64,000 bases of DNA from Streptomyces zagrosensis (GTDB lineage: Bacteria > Actinomycetota > Actinomycetes > Streptomycetales > Streptomycetaceae): positions 248,001-312,000 of the forward strand of contig NZ_JACHJL010000007.1 of the NCBI RefSeq assembly GCF_014203645.1. The letters run 5' to 3'. The notes beneath the pieces are model-generated. The model searched no databases. It was not told the origin of the DNA and was given only the letters and a program-made list of their open reading frames with translations. Below, one piece after another: positions 25,070-33,590 of the stretch. The position numbers and the translations under genes were made by a program. Each line of letters begins with the position of its first letter. The first letter of the stretch is position 1.

Positions 25070-26875
25070 TCAGGCCCTCGCATACTCGCGGAAGCCGCGG
25101 CCCGTCTTACGGCCGAGGCAACCCGCCGCGACCAGGTGCTCAAGCAGCGGCGCGGGAGCCAGGCCCGGATCGCGGAACTCGCGGTGCAGCACCTTCTCGA
25201 TGGCCAGCGACACATCGAGGCCGACCACGTCGAGCAGTTCGAAGGGGCCCATCGGATAGCCGCCGCCCAGCTTCATCGCCGCGTCGATGTCATCCAGCGT
25301 CGCGTAGTGCTCCTGCACCATCTTCACCGCGTTGTTGAGGTAGGGGAACAGCAGCGCGTTCACGATGAAACCGGCCCGATCCCCGCAGTCCACCGGGTGC
25401 TTGCGCAGCACGGCGCACACGGCCCGAACGGTGGCGTGCGTCGTATCGGAGGTCAGCACGGTACGCACCACCTCCACCAACTTCATGGCCGGTGCCGGAT
25501 TGAAGAAGTGCATCCCGATGACGTCCTGCGGGCGCGAGGTCGCCCGGGCACAGGAGATGACCGGCAGCGACGACGTCGTGGTGGCGAGCACCGCGCCCGG
25601 CTTGCACACCTTGTCCAGCATCTGGAAGAGCTGCTGCTTGACCTCCAATTCCTCGGCCACCGCCTCAACGGCCAGCTCCACATCGGCGAACGCGTCCAGC
25701 GATCCCGCCGCGGTGATCCGCCCCAGCGCGGCATCGCGCGCATCGGCGGTCAGCCGGCCCTTGTCCACCGAGCGGGCCAGGGACTTCGCGATGCGCGCCA
25801 CGGCACGCTCCGCCTTCTCCAGGCTCCGGGCGGCGAGCACCACGGCGTACCCGGACTTGGCGAACACCTCGGCGATGCCGCTGGCCATGGTCCCCGAGCC
25901 CGCCACGCCCACGGAGCTGACCGGCCGGCTTTCGCCGGGCCCGGCGCACGCGTCGGCGGGCGTCTGCGCGTCCGGCACCACGGCGTCGCTGCCCGGCTGC
26001 TGGTACGTATAGAAGCCGCGGCCCGCCTTACGGCCCGTCAGGCCGGCCGCGCTGAGCTGGCCGAGGATGGGCGCGGGCGCGTGCAGCCGGTCGTGCGAGG
26101 CGGCGTACATCGCCTCAAGGACGGTACGGGCGGTGTCCACGCCGATCAGGTCGAGCAGCGCGAGCGGGCCCATCGGCAACCCGCAGCCCAGGCGCATCGC
26201 GGCGTCAATGTCCGCACGGGTCGCGTACTTCGACTCGTACATCGCAGCCGCCTGGTTGAGGTAGCCGAAAAGCAGCCCATCGGCGACGAAGCCGGGCCGG
26301 TCGCCGACCGACACGGGTTCCTTGCCGAGTTCCCTGGCGAGTGTGATCACCGAGGCGACGGCCGCCGGGGACGTGAGCACCGAAGAAACCACCTCGACCA
26401 GCTTCATGGCCGGAGCCGGATTGAAGAAGTGCAGGCCAAGGACGCGTTCGGGCCGGGCGGAGCCGGCCGCGAGCCGGGTCACCGACAGCGCGTTGGTGCC
26501 GGTCGCCAAGATCGTGTCAGGGCGCACGACGGCATCGAGCGCGCTGAACACCTCGCACTTGGTGCCGTAGTCCTCGGGCACGACCTCGATCACGAGGTCC
26601 GCGTCGGCCGCGGCCCGCAATTCAGGAAAGACGCGGAACCGGGCGAGCGCGTCCAGCCGTTCTTGCTCGGTGATCCGCCCACGCCGCACGGCGCGGGCGG
26701 TGGACGCCTCAAGGGCGGTCACGGCCTGCCGGGCCGCGGCATCGGAAACGTCGATGCCGATGACTTCACGGCCCGCACAGACGAGCACTTCGGCGATGCC
26801 GGTGCCCATGGTGCCCAGGCCGACGACGGCGATGGTGTGGACAGGCGTGGGATCAGGGGTGGACGAATGGTCCAT
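25070..26875 (-). CDS. 3-hydroxyacyl-CoA (3-hydroxybutyryl-CoA) dehydrogenase with two tandem modules
   Basis: A 601-residue protein made of two complete 3HCDH modules. Module 1 begins with IAVVGLGTMGTGIAEVL, and module 2, ~300 residues later, with VGVAGSGTMASGIAEVF. Each has the GLHFFNPAP or GMHFFNPAPAMKLVEVV catalytic-His signature and a C-terminal helical domain ending GRKAGRGFYTY or GRKTGRGFREY. The enzyme oxidoreduces acetoacetyl-CoA/3-hydroxybutyryl-CoA with NAD(P)H, feeding the crotonyl-CoA pathway. ATG 26875 has GGAG ~9 bases upstream; longer readings are not family-like. The second GSGTM differs from GxGxxG at one residue but is probably functional. Confidence 0.92.
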   Translation of the reverse strand: MDHSSTPDPTPVHTIAVVGLGTMGTGIAEVLVCAGREVIGIDVSDAAARQAVTALEASTARAVRRGRITEQERLDALARFRVFPELRAAADADLVIEVVPEDYGTKCEVFSALDAVVRPDTILATGTNALSVTRLAAGSARPERVLGLHFFNPAPAMKLVEVVSSVLTSPAAVASVITLARELGKEPVSVGDRPGFVADGLLFGYLNQAAAMYESKYATRADIDAAMRLGCGLPMGPLALLDLIGVDTARTVLEAMYAASHDRLHAPAPILGQLSAAGLTGRKAGRGFYTYQQPGSDAVVPDAQTPADACAGPGESRPVSSVGVAGSGTMASGIAEVFAKSGYAVVLAARSLEKAERAVARIAKSLARSVDKGRLTADARDAALGRITAAGSLDAFADVELAVEAVAEELEVKQQLFQMLDKVCKPGAVLATTTSSLPVISCARATSRPQDVIGMHFFNPAPAMKLVEVVRTVLTSDTTHATVRAVCAVLRKHPVDCGDRAGFIVNALLFPYLNNAVKMVQEHYATLDDIDAAMKLGGGYPMGPFELLDVVGLDVSLAIEKVLHREFRDPGLAPAPLLEHLVAAGCLGRKTGRGFREYARA

Positions 26876-27515
26876 CGCGAGACTCCAGAGAAAGTTCCCC
26901 GCCGAGTGATGCGGAGAGAAGTGACGACTGAGGAGTTGCGTGCCCGTTGGCGGGCAACTCTGCCCGTAGGGGACCGCAGGGAGTGGGCGGCTCAGGCCCT
27001 GTCCCGGGGCCGCACCGCACACACAAAGCGCCGAACCGACTTCACTTCATCTACTTCTTTGGCGGCTGCGTCACCAGGCCGCCAGAGCAGGGGTGCTGCT
27101 CGTGCCGGGGAGCTTAACTCGCCGGTAACCAAGAACGCCAGGGTCCGTTTCCGCCACAGTCGCGTGGCGCGGGTCACAGTGGTGAGGGGCGCGGTGGCGA
27201 GGTGGGCGTGGGGCGTGGGCGCGGGACCGCGCCGTAGGGGTGGGCGTATTCGGTCGGTAGGTGTACTCGGCCGGCAGGCGGGCGCGGGCAGGAGTGGGCA
27301 TGAAGCGGGCGGGGGTACATGCCGTACGGGCACCCGCGGCAGGGCGTAGCAACACACCCCCGCTCATGACCGTTCGTGGCCGCTCATGGCGGTTCAGCAC
27401 CGTCCATTACGGAACATCGCGGTGCGTAACAGGGCAGGCTTGGGAAACGGTGCGGGCCGATGCGAGCGTGACCACGGCGCTACGGGGCAAAGACAAGGGC
27501 AAGGGGAGGCGGGAG
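26876..27515. other. Divergent intergenic region, no gene seen
   Basis: 640 bases between the dehydrogenase (minus) and the HEAT-repeat gene (plus). It contains only Arg/Pro-rich chance frames. Presumably it holds both promoters; a TC-rich tract near 27035-27060 is the least GC-rich part. I see no clear operator. Confidence 0.4.
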
Positions 27516-28334
27516 ATGGAAGAAGAACTCCGCGAACTGGCGGCCCGTGCACGGGCATCGCTGACAACATCGGCCGATTACGCGGCGTATGAGCATCTCC
27601 TCGCTCTCGTACGCCAGAACACCTCCACCGCACGCGAGGAACTGGCCCGAGTGCTCGTCGCGAACGGGCAGCCGTTGTGCGCCAGAGAGACCGCGGCCTT
27701 CGTCCTGGGCTGCGCGGGCGACCGGCGGGCCTTCGAGCCGCTGGTGATGCTCCTCAACTACCGCGACCCGGCCCACTGCGCGACCGCGGCCCGCGCGCTG
27801 GCCAGGCTCGGTGACCCGCGCACCGCGCGCGCGGCGGCGGTCCTCGCCACCAACCCGCTGCGTACCGCCTATGCGCTCCACCCCATCCGGCTACTGGTGG
27901 AACTGCGCGCCCCCGAGTCGGTGCCCGCCCTGGTCACCACGCTGCGGCGGCTGTTAGCCGAGCGGGACCACTACTGGCCGATCGCCCGCGCGTGCGTGGT
28001 CGGGCTCGGCACGCTGGGGGACCGGCGCGCGATCCCGGTCCTGGCGGCGGCACGCGAGCATGAACGGTTACGCCCCGAGGCGGATACCGCTCTCGCCCTG
28101 CTGGCCGGCAAGACGCCGAGGCCGGGCGGCGCCGCGCGGGCGGACGGCGCACGGGACGACGGGACGCGTGGGGCCCGCGACGCGGCCTGGGGCGGCGGGG
28201 TGCCTGGGCCTCGTGATCCTCGTGATCCTCGTGATGGACCGGGGGGCGGTGGCGCGCGAGGCGTGCCACCGGGGCGGCGGGACCCGCGCCCCGGTACGAG
28301 ACCCCCGGGACAACGCCCGAGGCCGAACCCGTAG
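27516..28334 (+). CDS. HEAT-repeat adaptor protein with two TTA codons
   Basis: About 272 residues. ATG 27516 follows AGGGGAGGCGGGAG. Residues ~60-190 form HEAT/PBS-lyase-type helical repeats (ALARLGDPRTARAAAVLA, LGTLGDRRAIPVLAAAREH), normally a protein-binding scaffold. The last ~80 residues are Gly/Pro/Arg/Asp-rich with a DPRDPRDPRD repeat. TTA codons at residues 147 and 185 mean translation should need the bldA leucyl-tRNA if this is Streptomyces, so expression is likely tied to late growth. No enzyme motif; the partner is unknown. Confidence 0.8.
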   Translation: MEEELRELAARARASLTTSADYAAYEHLLALVRQNTSTAREELARVLVANGQPLCARETAAFVLGCAGDRRAFEPLVMLLNYRDPAHCATAARALARLGDPRTARAAAVLATNPLRTAYALHPIRLLVELRAPESVPALVTTLRRLLAERDHYWPIARACVVGLGTLGDRRAIPVLAAAREHERLRPEADTALALLAGKTPRPGGAARADGARDDGTRGARDAAWGGGVPGPRDPRDPRDGPGGGGARGVPPGRRDPRPGTRPPGQRPRPNP

Positions 28335-28601
28335 CGGGTGCGGGTGCGGGGTGGGGCTGTGCTGTGCTGGGCTGGGCTGGGCTACGGGGCTGGGTTGTGC
28401 TGGGTTACGGGGCTGGCTGGGGTGAGGCTGTGGGGTCAGGCGGCAGCTTGGCCGGTTGGCGCTGAGCCGCGCCACGTTACGTCGAGAGCGGGGCCCGGGT
28501 TGCCTGGGCGCGGTGCCTGGGCGCGGGGTGTAGTGGGGGAGCCCGGCAGATCTGCGCCGACCTACGCCGAACTGTGCCGACCTACGCCGATCTGTGCCGA
28601 T
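28335..28601. repeat. Low-complexity intergenic tract (gggct-rich and ctgtgccgacctacgccga repeats)
   Basis: 28340-28430 is a G/T-rich tract built from ggctgg and tacggggctg units. 28555-28608 has about four copies of a 14-base unit (ctacgccgactgtg-like). The last copy runs into the 3' end of the acetyltransferase gene. Confidence 0.6.
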
Positions 28602-29177
28602 CTACGCCGAGGGCGGCAGGGTGAGCGCGTAGCGCACCTCCGGCACCTGGGCCCCGTCCACGTCGTACGACTCCTCGCCCCCGTCCGGGGCGAACCCCGC
28701 GCGGGCGTAGAACCGCTCGGCCCGCTCGTTGCCGCGCACCACCCACAGCCGTACGCGGGGGAACTCCCGCTCAGCCAACCTCCGCAGCATCTCGGCGAGC
28801 AGCGCCCGCCCGATGCCCGTACCGATCCGCTCCGGCAGCACGTAGAGCGCGTACACCTCGGCGTCCCCGGACGGCAGATCCTGATCCCGATACGGCCCAC
28901 AACAGGCCCACCCCACGACCTCGCCCCCGGTGCCTCCGCCACTGCGGCCCCCGGTGCCTCTGTCACCGGCCATGGGCCCCTCCGCAACCAGGTTGATCAC
29001 ATCACCGAGACCACGGGCGAAAAACTCCCGACGCCGGGCGGCGTCCTCACTCACGCTCATGGCATCCAGATACGTCTGGGGCATCAGCCCGACGTACGCG
29101 GTCTGCCAACCCCGCACCCGTACGGTGGCCACGGCGTCGATATCGTCCTCGGTCATCTCCCGTACCTGAACATCCAT
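28602..29177 (-). CDS. GNAT-family N-acetyltransferase
   Basis: A 191-residue GNAT. The N-terminus is VQVREMTEDDIDAVATVRV-like, with WQTAYVGLMPQTYLD as in a common RimI-like subgroup. The acetyl-CoA loop is ERIGTGIGRALLAEMLRRL. The C-terminus RAERFYARAGFAPDGGEE is the usual GNAT motif B. A Gly/Thr-rich insertion (~60-75) separates motifs. The acceptor substrate is unknown. Confidence 0.88.
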   Translation of the reverse strand: MDVQVREMTEDDIDAVATVRVRGWQTAYVGLMPQTYLDAMSVSEDAARRREFFARGLGDVINLVAEGPMAGDRGTGGRSGGGTGGEVVGWACCGPYRDQDLPSGDAEVYALYVLPERIGTGIGRALLAEMLRRLAEREFPRVRLWVVRGNERAERFYARAGFAPDGGEESYDVDGAQVPEVRYALTLPPSA

Positions 29178-29343
29178 GACGGAAAGCGTAGTTGAGCGAG
29201 ATCGGGATGATCCACTGATAACGCCCGCGTGGCGATCTTCGGGTGCCGGTCACCCGCATGGAGCCGTGGCCGCCCGCGTCAGCGAGGCCCGGTGGGGAGT
29301 CGGTGATGGTTGGCGCCGCTCATGGGCGGTGGCTTGACGGAAC

Positions 29344-29966
29344 ATGACCCACATCCGGGATGAGCTGTGGGAGGCGTTCACGGACTGCGGAGTCAAACTC
29401 GCCACGTCTACTACTCCGATGCGTCGGAGGAGCATGACGCAGTGACCAGGCTCCGGGGTTCCCACAGGCGAACCCGGGCGAACGTAGAAAAGGCGCTGAG
29501 CCTCAATATTCCGCTTCGCGACGGAGTCGTGTCGCTCCGGGAAGATCGGCGCGTCCAGGAGGCGGCCAGGGACCTTACGGCGCTCGGCGTGGGAATGGGG
29601 GGCGGAGACAGAACCCGGGCATTCGGACGGGCGAGTAAGGGTGCTGCCCCGACGATCAGCGACCTGTGCGGGCACTGCGCTCACGAGAAATGCGCCATCG
29701 GTCCGACCGGTGACGTATGGCCGTGCGTGCTCGGTCGATCCCTGAACATCGGGAACGTACAGAATTCCCCCCTCTCTGAGATATGGGGCGGGGACCGGAT
29801 GGCAGAGGTTCTTGCCAGCATCACCGCCGAGCACGGAGAAGGCGCACAGGCCTGTACTCCTCAGTTCCTGCCCATGTGCGGCCCGTGTGATCCGTGCGTT
29901 CCCTCGGTCGGGCACTGTGACCCCAGGGAGGCGGACAGCGCCGCTACGATCGGATCACCGGCCTAA
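29344..29966 (+). pseudogene. Decayed radical SAM / SPASM peptide-maturase remnant
   Basis: Starting at ATG 29344, the frame reads RDELWEAFTDCGVKLATS, the start of the typical 'LWEAF...LATSFYSD' segment of radical SAM peptide maturases. It must then shift by one base near 29406 to continue YYSDASEEHDAVTRLRGSHRRT. The rest matches the C-terminal SPASM region, with the cysteine cluster CGHCAHEKCAIGPTGDVWPC and MCGPCDPC. The N-terminal half with the CxxxCxxC radical SAM motif is absent. So the gene is truncated and frameshifted. Relatives modify ribosomal peptides, but no precursor peptide is visible nearby. Confidence 0.7.
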
Positions 29967-29993
29967 CTCACTGCGATCATCGGGAGCACGCCA

Positions 29994-30341
29994 ATGGACG
30001 ATCATGGGGACGACTTCGGGGCATGGGGATGGGAGAGCGGAAGCAACGCCACGCAGCGGACCGAAGAGGAATGGGCCACGATCGCCCGCTACGTTCGGCA
30101 CGCGGCAAACAAGGTCGGCCCCGAACTCCAGCTGTGCCTGCCCGGTGAGCCCCAGGAATGTGGGCGGACCGCTCAGCAGCATGTGCTGGCATGGTCCGCT
30201 CACCTCAAGGCCGTGGCCCATCACCTCATCGAGCAGTCCGCCCCCAGCGAGGCAAGAGGGGCTTTTGTTGCCGGACCCCTGTATCAGCGGCGGCTAGCTG
30301 ATCTTCGCGTCCAGAACGCCTCTGTGTCTGCCTCCCGCTGA
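29994..30341 (+). CDS. Hypothetical protein, 115 residues
   Basis: The ATG at 29994 follows GGGAG about 14 bases upstream. The composition is protein-like, with an acidic N-terminus (MDDHGDDFGAWGWESG) and then helices such as TEEEWATIARYVRHAANKVG and HVLAWSAHLKAVAHHL. I do not recognise the family. It follows the radical SAM remnant by 27 bases on the same strand, so both may once have belonged to one peptide-modification locus. Confidence 0.6.
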   Translation: MDDHGDDFGAWGWESGSNATQRTEEEWATIARYVRHAANKVGPELQLCLPGEPQECGRTAQQHVLAWSAHLKAVAHHLIEQSAPSEARGAFVAGPLYQRRLADLRVQNASVSASR

Positions 30342-30432
30342 CTCCCGACCCTGGCTGCCCCTTCTGCGCGTCCGTCCTCCGTGATGCATGGCGGACTCTG
30401 GCCAATCAGACACGCACCACGGACTGACGAGA

Positions 30433-30470
30433 AAGCCCCGTAACTCCTCAACTTGGGAGTGACGGGGCTT
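30433..30470. terminator. Bidirectional terminator 3' of the intact DUF397 gene
   Basis: A 15-base stem (aagccccgtaactcc / gggagtgacggggctt, one mismatch) with an eight-base loop, followed by cttctt. It serves the minus-strand DUF397 gene and possibly the plus-strand hypothetical gene. Confidence 0.8.
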
Positions 30471-30485
30471 CTTCGCGTCGGTGGG

Positions 30486-30674
30486 TCAAATAGCAAACTC
30501 GCCCGCCTTGACGCCGGCTACAAACGAGGACCAGGCCGATGCGTCGAAGCTGAGAGCGGAGCCCTCTTGATCTTTCGAGTCTCGGACGCAAGTGCGCTTT
30601 GATTGCGTGCAAATCTCGACGCACTGCCCCCCGTTCGAGCCGCTGTAGGAGGATTTGGACCACTTTTCACTCAT
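30486..30674 (-). CDS. DUF397 small protein
   Basis: A 62-residue DUF397 protein with the family pattern WSKSSYSGSNGGQCVEI, VRDSKDQEG, and FVAGVKAGEF at the end. In streptomycetes such proteins are usually encoded next to an XRE regulator and act as its small partner. Here the nearest XRE gene is at 32136-33347, across the first CRISPR array, on the same strand. Confidence 0.93.
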   Translation of the reverse strand: MSEKWSKSSYSGSNGGQCVEICTQSKRTCVRDSKDQEGSALSFDASAWSSFVAGVKAGEFAI

Positions 30675-30772
30675 TGCCGTACTCCTCTTCTCGGTCTCAT
30701 CTTCCGTCTCGCGTGGAAAACCTGCCTGGACGCTTACGCTCAGCGGGAGTTATCGCGCGTGCTATGACGCGA

Positions 30773-30808
30773 AGCCCCGCCACTCCCTAACAGAGGAGTG
30801 GCGGGGCT
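30773..30808. terminator. Terminator 3' of the frameshifted DUF397 gene
   Basis: A perfect 14-base stem (agccccgccactcc / ggagtggcggggct) with an eight-base loop and a following ctctttg. It is close in sequence to the hairpin at 30433-30470, as if the DUF397-plus-terminator unit was duplicated. Confidence 0.85.
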
Positions 30809-30823
30809 CTTTGCGTTGGCGGG

Positions 30824-31037
30824 TCAGACTCCGAACTCGCCCGCCTTGATGCCGGCGACGAACGCCGACCAGGCCGACGCCTCGAAGGCTAGCGCCGGAC
30901 CGTGCGGGTTTTTGCTGTCTCGGACTGGGACGAGCCCGTGTGTGTGCGTGGTCGGGGGCCCATTCGACGCATTGCCCGCCGTTGGCTCCGCTGTAGCTGG
31001 ACGCCACCCACCGCTGTCGGCTGTCCGCCTTCATCAT
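30824..31037 (-). pseudogene. Frameshifted second DUF397 gene
   Basis: The N-terminus (RQRWVASSYSGANGGQCVEW) and the C-terminus (VPVRDSKNP...FVAGIKAGEFGV, stop at 30824-30826) are both clearly DUF397, but they lie in different frames. The switch falls at a short CA-dinucleotide run (cacacacac on the minus strand, ~30939-30948). Without the shift the frame reads on into Arg-rich sequence to 30762. It is either a real indel in a slippery repeat or a sequencing error. Confidence 0.8.
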
Positions 31038-31104
31038 TTACGTCTGCTTGCCCGTACGAAGCGCCCTGATCATTGCCCTGGAAGCATCCGGGGCCAAGCA
31101 GCAG

Positions 31105-31743
31105 GGGACCACCCCCGCACGCGCGGGGACCATGCCATGGCGGGCCCGATGCGCGCGCACGGCCTGGGACCACCCCCGCACGCGCGGGGACCATCCGGGC
31201 CGGACTCCAGCACCCCAACTGCCGGCAGGACCACCCCCGCACGCGCGGGGACCATCCAAGGAACTACCCCAAGAGATGGCTGAGGAGGGGACCACCCCCG
31301 CACGCGCGGGGACCATCCAAGCGCCTGACTCCCGCACCCAAGGCTGCTGGGACCACCCCCGCACGCGCGGGGACCATCGGGTGCCGCGGAGCGCTGCGCC
31401 ACCGTTCCAGGGACCACCCCCGCACGCGCGGGGACCATAGCTCGTTGGGTTCGAGGGCGAAGAACACGCAGGGACCACCCCCGCACGCGCGGGGACCATT
31501 GGCCGGGGCCCGCCGAAGGTGGCGAGATGGTGGGACCACCCCCGCACGCGCGGGGACCATTGGGTAGTTCCCATCGCGGGTGGCTGCGTGGAGGGACCAC
31601 CCCCGCACGCGCGGGGACCATCGGAGCTGCACTGATGATGGGTCAGTGATCGAGGGACCACCCCCGCACGCGCGGGGACCATAGCATGCCCGCGATCGCA
31701 AAAAGCTTGTCGAGAGGACCACCCCCGCACGCGCGGGGACCAT
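31105..31743 (-). CRISPR. CRISPR array 1, type I-E-like, 11 repeats / 10 spacers
   Basis: 29-base repeats start every 61 bases at 31105, 31166, 31227, 31288, 31349, 31410, 31471, 31532, 31593, 31654 and 31715; spacers are 32 bases. On the minus strand each repeat begins ATGGTCCCCGCGCG and ends GGGGTGGTCCC, the streptomycete I-E type related to the E. coli GTTCCCCGCGC class. Repeats at 31227 and 31715 carry T instead of C as their last (29th) base. The leader is at the right end, so transcription runs leftward. No cas gene is in the window. Confidence 0.97.
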
Positions 31744-31835
31744 AGTTCGCGACCAGCGGCTTTACCGAGCCTGACCCCGGTTTTTACCCACTTCTTCAAA
31801 CTCCGACATTCGGCGCAAACCCCTTGATTCTAGGC
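31744..31835 (-). promoter_or_regulatory. Leader of CRISPR array 1
   Basis: About 90 bases right of the last repeat are closely similar to the sequence right of array 2: a shared start agttcg.gacc.gcg, then ttaccg, ctgacc, the block cggtttttac, and cactt. On the minus strand this lies 5' of the array. The conserved ggtttttac block is the best promoter or integration-signal candidate. Confidence 0.8.
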
Positions 31836-32135
31836 GTTTCGTTTGTTGCTGCACTGGCTCGTGGACAATCGCGATGCTGAGCGCACCACGGCCACGAACT
31901 CACCATCTTTTTCTATAACTTCCGCCCTGCCATGTGCATTCTGCCATGGGCTGACTGTCACGCTCGGGTGTTGGGCCGGCGGCCTTAAGTGCCGTTGGTT
32001 GCGCACGGGGGCGATGCGCCCAATGCGAGAGGCTCGTCGCGCTCAAAGATTCGCCTGTGCTCCATGTGAGTACGGAAGCATCGTGCGGCGCGGATAATAC
32101 AAGGCTCGCCACTCTTGGCCGAACAACGAGCCTCG
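31836..32135. other. Intergenic stretch between CRISPR leader 1 and XRE gene
   Basis: 300 bases, less GC-rich than most of the window. I see no convincing gene; short frames on both strands lack family features or ribosome-binding sites. Confidence 0.4.
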
Positions 32136-33347
32136 TTAGAAGCGCTTAAGCTCTTGGTAAGCCTCACGGAGACCCGACGCCTCGGGAAGTTGTCGCGCCT
32201 CTACCACCTTGACTACCTCAAGGGCTCGCCAATGATTTGAAGGCACCACTCGACCGGACAGTATGGCTCGCTGCGCCGCCTGGCACGCTTCGTCCAAACG
32301 ATCGCCGCTGAGGAGGGTCAGAGCTAAATCGATATTGGCCGATGCGACCCGGCGCGGCCATTTGTGGACATCCTTAGTGGGAGTGAGGCGTGCAATAACT
32401 TCCCGCGCATGCGTCTCGGCCGCAGGATCACCTAGCCACGCCAGTGTTGTCGCAGTGTAGGAGAGCGACTTGGCGGGGTCATACTGGTAGTGGTGTTCGT
32501 TGCCCGCGCGAGGGGCTAGGGAACCGGATGCACGCTGGACTTTCTTGATAGCTGCGTAAGTCTCCTTCCCTTCTCCTAGGCGAGCCCGTGCCCGCCCTTC
32601 CTGTGCCGTGGCTTGGATCTCCGCCGAACTGCCCTTGGGGGACAGGCTTTGCGCTGTTTGCGACAGCTCTACCGCTCGCAGATACTCGCCTTCCGTGAGA
32701 GAGCGCCAGGCATCTGTTTCGAAGCACCATGCTTGTATCTCAAGGTGGCCGGTATGTTGGGCCAAAGTCATAGCTGCTCGTAGACGCGCTGTAGCTGCGT
32801 ATTTCTGATTGAGATCAATGTGGACTGTTGCGCCCAGGAGTTGAAACCATCCGCCGACAACGAAAAGACGTCGTTGCTCGCCCAGCGTCATCCGGGCATC
32901 CATGAGATGCATCACGTAGGCAGAATGCTTGCGTACACGTTGCAAAAGCTCTTGCGGTGGGGACACTGGATACTTCATTGCTAGCTCATCGAACGCACTT
33001 TCAAGGCGGTTGAGTGTCTCCGAACCAACATCGCTCGCTGACACGCGACGTGCTAATTCAAGCGCCTCGAATTCGTCATCTGTGGCGGGGAGGGAGTCCG
33101 CAACCCATTGCGTAAAGGACGGGGGGTGTGAATAGGCGTCCGGGGTCAACAGGGCGTTTAGCTCTTGGGCCGTGATGTGCAGAGTTTTGGCGATTCTCGG
33201 CCGCTGCCACGGCTGCGGCTCATTCTTGCCGGATTCCCAGCGCTGCACGGTGGAACGGTCTGCCCCCACTGCTTCGGCGAATTCCTCCTGATTGAACCCG
33301 CACGCCTTCCGACGCTCTGCGAACCTCCGTCGCCGGTTGTCCGTCAT
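32136..33347 (-). CDS. XRE-family regulator with TPR-like C-terminal domain
   Basis: A 403-residue protein. Residues ~8-62 are an XRE helix-turn-helix (GFNQEEFAEAVGADRSTVQRWESG). The remaining ~300 residues are helical repeats of the TPR/SARP-bacterial transcriptional-activator kind (AMTLAQHTGHLEIQAWCFETDAWRSL, TATTLAWLGDP, ANIDLALTLLSGDRLDEA). Base composition is clearly less GC-rich than its neighbours. It is on the same strand as array 1 and the two DUF397 genes, and divergent from the three-gene cassette. XRE proteins of this build in streptomycetes commonly pair with DUF397 proteins. Confidence 0.9.
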   Translation of the reverse strand: MTDNRRRRFAERRKACGFNQEEFAEAVGADRSTVQRWESGKNEPQPWQRPRIAKTLHITAQELNALLTPDAYSHPPSFTQWVADSLPATDDEFEALELARRVSASDVGSETLNRLESAFDELAMKYPVSPPQELLQRVRKHSAYVMHLMDARMTLGEQRRLFVVGGWFQLLGATVHIDLNQKYAATARLRAAMTLAQHTGHLEIQAWCFETDAWRSLTEGEYLRAVELSQTAQSLSPKGSSAEIQATAQEGRARARLGEGKETYAAIKKVQRASGSLAPRAGNEHHYQYDPAKSLSYTATTLAWLGDPAAETHAREVIARLTPTKDVHKWPRRVASANIDLALTLLSGDRLDEACQAAQRAILSGRVVPSNHWRALEVVKVVEARQLPEASGLREAYQELKRF

Positions 33348-33590
33348 CGTCCTCTCCCGTCCGGGTGGCTGCCCTGGTCAGGGTAGCCAGTGAGGCCACC
33401 GTGAGGCGTCAGTGCGGCTTTTCTGCTGTGGTGCCGCACCTTGGGCACGCGGTTGCATACGCCTTCCGAAGAGACTTCCGCGACGCGACGAACGTCCGCG
33501 GGCGTGGGTCACCTGAAAGAGGCAGGCAGCCGTGCTCAAGTTTACGTGCCCAATCGATCGTCACCGCAGCGGTCAGTGGGGGGTGCGCCG

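Noticed and set aside
24751..25215. N-terminal extension of the TetR gene
   Set aside because: The extra 155 residues are translated tandem repeats plus the tail of the neighbouring gene; TetR proteins do not have such a leader.
31038..31799. Open frames through the CRISPR arrays giving repeated VPARAGVV-like peptides
   Set aside because: They are translations of the repeat units (61-base period) and have no gene-like start; the CRISPR structure explains them.
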